Source: Thermoplasmata archaeon
Lineage (GTDB): Archaea > Thermoplasmatota > Thermoplasmata > WALJ01
NCBI GenBank assembly: GCA_026986305.1
Contig: JALSOU010000172.1
Location: 1 to 8,061 of the forward strand
Direction: 5' to 3'
Length of the DNA: 8,061 nucleotides
The notes under the pieces were generated by a model that was given only the letters and a program-made list of their open reading frames with translations, was not told the DNA's origin and did no database searches. A program made the position numbers and the translations under genes. Below, piece after piece: positions 6,106 to 8,061 of this stretch (the stretch's first letter is position 1; every line of letters begins with the position of its first letter).

Positions 6106-7119
6106 ATGGCACATGTAGCACAGTGGAAGAAGGAAGTTGTCGCAGAGCTTGAAGATATCATAAAAAGCGGCAAGACAGTGGCTCTAGTCTCAGTAAACGG
6201 AATACCTGCGGTTCAGATGCAGAAGATGAGGGAGAATCTCAGAGGAAAGGCAAGGATTAAAGTTGCGAAGAACAAGCTCATAAAACTGGCCCTACAGAAC
6301 GCCTCACAGGATAAGCCCGGGGTTGAAAAGCTCGCCGATTACATAGAGCACCAGCAGCTGGCAATAGTTTCCACGGACAACAATGCGTTTTCCTTCTATA
6401 AGGAGATGGAAAGGTCCAAGACAAAGGCACCTGCCAAAGGAGGAGAGACAGCTCCTGAGGACATAGTTGTAAAGGCAGGGCCGACATCCTTCAAGCCCGG
6501 TCCAATAGTTGGAGATTTCCAGAGGGTCGGAATACCAGCTGCAATAGAGGGCGGAAAGATAGTCATAAAGAAGGACAAGGTCATGGTCAAGGCTGGGGAA
6601 AAGATACCCCGAGATCTGGCCCAGATGCTAACCAAGCTTGAGATTTATCCGATAACTGTTGGAATGGATGTTCTGGCGGCCTATGAGGACGGCACTGTGT
6701 TTGACAAGTCTGTGCTGGCAGTGGACGAGTCAGAATATCTGGCCAAGGTGCAGAGCGCTTCCTCATCCGCGTTCAATCTGGCAATGTACATAGGCTATGT
6801 CACAGACATGACCATAGAGCCTCTCATAGCAAAGGCAGCTACAGAGGCGCTGAATCTGGCTGTGAATGCAGCCATACCGACATCAGAGTCCATAGAGGCC
6901 TTGATTGCGAAGGCGCAGAGGGAGATGCTTGCAATAGCATCCCTGGCTCCTGAGGCTCTGGACGATGAGCTCAGGGGGGCCATATCCTCAAGGCCTTCAC
7001 AGGGACCTCCGCCATCCGAAGGTGGCGGTGAAGAGGAAGAAAAGAAGGAAGAAGAGGAAAAGGAAGAAGAGGTATCTGAAGAGGATGCCGCAGCAGGATT
7101 AGGAGCATTATTTGGATAA
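6106..7119 (+). CDS. rpl10: Large-subunit stalk protein L10 (P0, uL10)
   Basis: This is the base of the ribosomal stalk: it binds 23S rRNA with L11 and carries L12 dimers that recruit elongation factors. The 337-residue archaeal P0-type protein has an rRNA-binding domain (1-105, with [14 protein letters not shown] at 50-63), an insertion domain holding [20 protein letters not shown] (124-143), then long amphipathic helices (about 203-293) on which archaeal L12 dimers sit. A Pro/Gly linker, a Glu/Lys hinge (about 309-323) and the factor-binding tail [13 protein letters not shown] follow. The ATG is one base after the L1 stop and GAGGT (6092-6096) lies nine bases before it, so translation is probably coupled to L1. 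The tail nearly matches that of L12, as is normal in archaea. Confidence 0.96.
   Translation: MAHVAQWKKEVVAELEDIIKSGKTVALVSVNGIPAVQMQKMRENLRGKARIKVAKNKLIKLALQNASQDKPGVEKLADYIEHQQLAIVSTDNNAFSFYKEMERSKTKAPAKGGETAPEDIVVKAGPTSFKPGPIVGDFQRVGIPAAIEGGKIVIKKDKVMVKAGEKIPRDLAQMLTKLEIYPITVGMDVLAAYEDGTVFDKSVLAVDESEYLAKVQSASSSAFNLAMYIGYVTDMTIEPLIAKAATEALNLAVNAAIPTSESIEALIAKAQREMLAIASLAPEALDDELRGAISSRPSQGPPPSEGGGEEEEKKEEEEKEEEVSEEDAAAGLGALFG
7035..7073 (+). repeat. Direct repeat, copy 1, in the Glu/Lys hinge of L10 (copy 2 at 7369-7404)
   Basis: This 39-base stretch matches 7369-7404 in L12 base for base except for one extra GAA codon (for example 7051-7053). Both copies are in the same codon phase. The tails that follow are conserved as protein but differ at many third positions, so the identity is confined to the Glu/Lys stretch plus a shorter GCCGCAGCAGGA match (7087-7098 and 7418-7429). 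Confidence 0.7.
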
Positions 7120-7125
7120 GGAGGT
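7120..7125 (+). promoter_or_regulatory. Shine-Dalgarno site that fixes the L12 start
   Basis: GGAGGT begins directly after the L10 stop codon and lies seven bases before the ATG at 7133. It is the strongest SD in the window, which suits a protein needed in several copies per ribosome. It rules out an in-frame TTG at 7112. Confidence 0.8.
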
Positions 7126-7132
7126 AGAAAAA

Positions 7133-7450
7133 ATGGAGTATATATACAGCGCTCTGGTTCTTCACTCCGCCGGCAAGGAGATAACCGAGGATGCAATAAT
7201 AAACATCCTCAAGGCGGCAGGTGTGGATCCCGACACTGCAAGGGTGAAGGCACTGGTTGCAGCTCTTGAAGGTGTGGACATAGATGAGGCTATGAAGACA
7301 GCAGCGTTCGCACCTGTGGCAGCAGCACCGGCAGCAGCGCCAGCTCCTGCAGAGGGCGGAGAGAAGAAGGAAGAAAAGAAGGAAGAGGAAAAGGAAGAAG
7401 AGGTCTCCGAGGAAGAGGCCGCAGCAGGACTCGGAGCGCTCTTCGGATAA
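7133..7450 (+). CDS. rpl12: Large-subunit acidic stalk protein L12 (P1, archaeal L12)
   Basis: Dimers of this protein bind the helical spine of L10 and recruit translation factors through their flexible C-terminus. The 105-residue protein has the typical N-terminal helical dimerisation domain starting [19 protein letters not shown] (1-19), followed by [11 protein letters not shown] and [16 protein letters not shown] to about residue 57. An Ala/Pro hinge (60-73), a Glu/Lys-rich segment (77-90) and the conserved tail [10 protein letters not shown] (96-105) complete it. It is the eukaryal/archaeal P1 type and unrelated to bacterial L7/L12. It lies 13 bases after L10 and ends the operon; a T-rich tract follows about 26 bases downstream. 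Confidence 0.96.
   Translation: MEYIYSALVLHSAGKEITEDAIINILKAAGVDPDTARVKALVAALEGVDIDEAMKTAAFAPVAAAPAAAPAPAEGGEKKEEKKEEEKEEEVSEEEAAAGLGALFG
7369..7404 (+). repeat. Direct repeat, copy 2, in the Glu/Lys hinge of L12
   Basis: This 36-base purine-only-until-the-last-base segment is the partner of 7035-7073, lacking one GAA codon. It lies 334 bases downstream of copy 1 on the same strand. Confidence 0.7.
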
Positions 7451-7476
7451 ATCCTCCCTTCAAAACCATTTACCTG

Positions 7477-7487
7477 TTTGTTTTTTA
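7477..7487 (+). terminator. T-rich terminator of the L1-L10-L12 operon
   Basis: TTTGTTTTTTA follows the L12 stop by 26 bases within the 42-base gap between L12 and the convergent small gene. No strong hairpin precedes it, as expected for archaeal oligo-U termination. Confidence 0.55.
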
Positions 7488-7492
7488 TAGAA

Positions 7493-7681
7493 TCAGCCTC
7501 TTTCTCTGGCTTTTATTTCCTCTCTGTCTATCAGCTCATTCTGCTCTTTACTCCATACTGAGTTTGGAGTCTTTTTAAGCCATTCCACATAAAGGTCTAT
7601 GAATCTGAGCCTTTCCTCAAAATTCCTCTGTCTTTCCCTTTTCAGCTCTTCAATGTCAATCTTTTCAGTTTCCTCGGACAT
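7493..7681 (-). CDS. Small highly charged protein, partner of the nucleotidyltransferase-like gene
   Basis: I cannot name a family. The 62-residue product is soluble and very rich in Glu, Arg and Lys. It has a predicted helix rich in acidic and basic residues (about 6-30, IEELKRERQRNFEERLRF), then FIDLYVEWLKKTPNSVWSKEQ (key Trp and Pro residues), and a second charged helix with IDREEIKARERG. The pattern of a helix followed by (Y)xEWxKxTPNxVWSxEQ is one I associate with small archaeal proteins encoded beside nucleotidyltransferase-like genes, but this is from memory. The ATG at 7681 is preferred because GGGGTGGT lies just before it; an ATG at 7717 would add 12 residues and lengthen the overlap. 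With the 7681 start the gene overlaps the upstream gene by 17 bases, which implies co-transcription and coupled translation. It converges on L12. Confidence 0.65.
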   Translation of the reverse strand: MSEETEKIDIEELKRERQRNFEERLRFIDLYVEWLKKTPNSVWSKEQNELIDREEIKARERG

Positions 7682-8061
7682 CAGACCACCCCAAATATTC
7701 TTTTGATTTTTTTTCATCTACTTTAAGAGATTTCATCAACACGATGAGCTTTTGAAGGTCCATATTATCCCTAAAAAGGTCGAAAAGAAATCTAGCATCC
7801 TCTATATCCTTCTCTGAGCCTAAAAACAGCTTATATGCGATCTGAAGTTCCAGAGGAGAAATAGGGATGGGAACTCCATTTAGCACCACAGTTATCTTTT
7901 CATTCAGGGCCTTTCTGTGTACATAGTTTGATGCAAACTTCATCTCTATGTTGGGTATTATCTTTCCGATCCATGAAAATCTTACAGCTATACTCTCTTT
8001 TAGATATTCATATGCCTCCTCAGGTTCAGAAGTAATTATACACTCCATTCTATCTAGAGAA
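7665..8061 (-). CDS. Nucleotidyltransferase-like protein (AbiEii-type fold suspected), probably 5' partial
   Basis: At least 127 residues are visible from an ATG at 8048, but the frame stays open to the window edge (reading SLDR before that Met), so the N-terminus is probably missing. The part that is recognisable is PIPISPLELQIAYKLFLGSEKDIEDARFLFDLF (about 60-92). A 'sPlElqiayKL.LGs.KDieDa' pattern is characteristic of the C-terminal half of archaeal AbiEii/DUF-type nucleotidyltransferases, where the KD.EDA element follows the catalytic domain. The catalytic GS/GG...DxD motif of that fold is not present in the visible sequence, consistent with truncation at the edge. It is followed by a 17-base overlap with the small charged protein gene, so the two form a unit. 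A toxin-antitoxin or tRNA-modifying role is possible but not shown. Confidence 0.6.
   Translation of the reverse strand, partial: SLDRMECIITSEPEEAYEYLKESIAVRFSWIGKIIPNIEMKFASNYVHRKALNEKITVVLNGVPIPISPLELQIAYKLFLGSEKDIEDARFLFDLFRDNMDLQKLIVLMKSLKVDEKKSKEYLGWSDVRGN

Noticed and set aside
7112..7132. Extended L12 start at a TTG at 7112
   Set aside because: It would overlap the L10 stop and the GGAGGT SD; the ATG at 7133 gives the family N-terminus.
6795..7196. 133-codon open frame antisense to L10/L12
   Set aside because: Its long Ser run is only the complement of the Glu/Lys hinge codons.
7035..7404. Purine repeats as a CRISPR or regulatory repeat array
   Set aside because: Only two copies, both inside coding sequence for the Glu/Lys hinge, with no unique spacers.
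7682..7717. Longer start (ATG 7717) for the small charged protein
   Set aside because: The extra 12 residues lie in the 3' end of the upstream gene with no SD; the ATG at 7681 has a GGTGG-type SD. Not fully excluded.

Overview
This is archaeal DNA. It encodes an archaeosine tRNA-guanine transglycosylase, L1, P0-type L10 and P1-type L12 ribosomal proteins with the archaeal/eukaryal acidic tail, TATA-box promoters about 25 bases before start codons, and GGAGGT/GAGGTGAT Shine-Dalgarno (SD) sites. The mixture of leaderless and SD genes, the L1-L10-L12 order without L11 directly upstream, and frequent ATA and AGG/AGA codons fit a euryarchaeal-type lineage. A member of the Thermoplasmatota is my guess, but the window alone does not settle it. 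Genes are packed tightly: the largest non-coding gap is 144 bases, and no gene-free stretch exceeds 300 bases. I saw no tRNA, rRNA, CRISPR array or insertion sequence.

Layout. (1) Bases 1-1323, plus strand: the last part of tgtA, with the nucleophile Asp, the zinc site and a PUA domain; its N-terminus lies before the window. (2) 1374-1859, plus: a small four-helix membrane protein of unknown function with its own leaderless promoter. (3) 1908-5315: a nucleotide-sugar and surface-glycan set made of galU (plus), then ugd and a Wzx-type flippase (both minus). galU and ugd converge and overlap by 7 bases at their stop codons. GalU makes UDP-glucose, Ugd oxidises it to UDP-glucuronate, and the flippase probably moves a lipid-linked glycan across the membrane. 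Haloferax AglF, AglM and AglR form a comparable functional set. (4) 5382-7450, plus: the L1-L10-L12 operon, diverging from the flippase gene. It is preceded by a short leader that folds into a two-helix hairpin next to the L1 SD; I interpret this as the L1 autoregulatory site. (5) 7493-8061, minus: two overlapping genes, a small charged protein and the C-terminal part of a nucleotidyltransferase-like protein that runs to the window edge.

Initiation modes split cleanly. The four genes with a close TATA box (membrane protein, galU, ugd, flippase) have no SD and appear leaderless, with start codons 23.5-26.5 bases from the TATA centre. The three ribosomal protein genes carry SD sequences. This pattern corrects several starts: galU begins at a GTG at 1908 (the ATG at 1887 lies inside the TATA box), L1 at a TTG at 5460, L12 at the ATG at 7133, and the flippase at a GTG at 5315.

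The most interesting items are the L1 leader structure, the unusually identical DNA of the Glu/Lys hinges of L10 and L12, and the nucleotidyltransferase/small-protein pair at the right edge.
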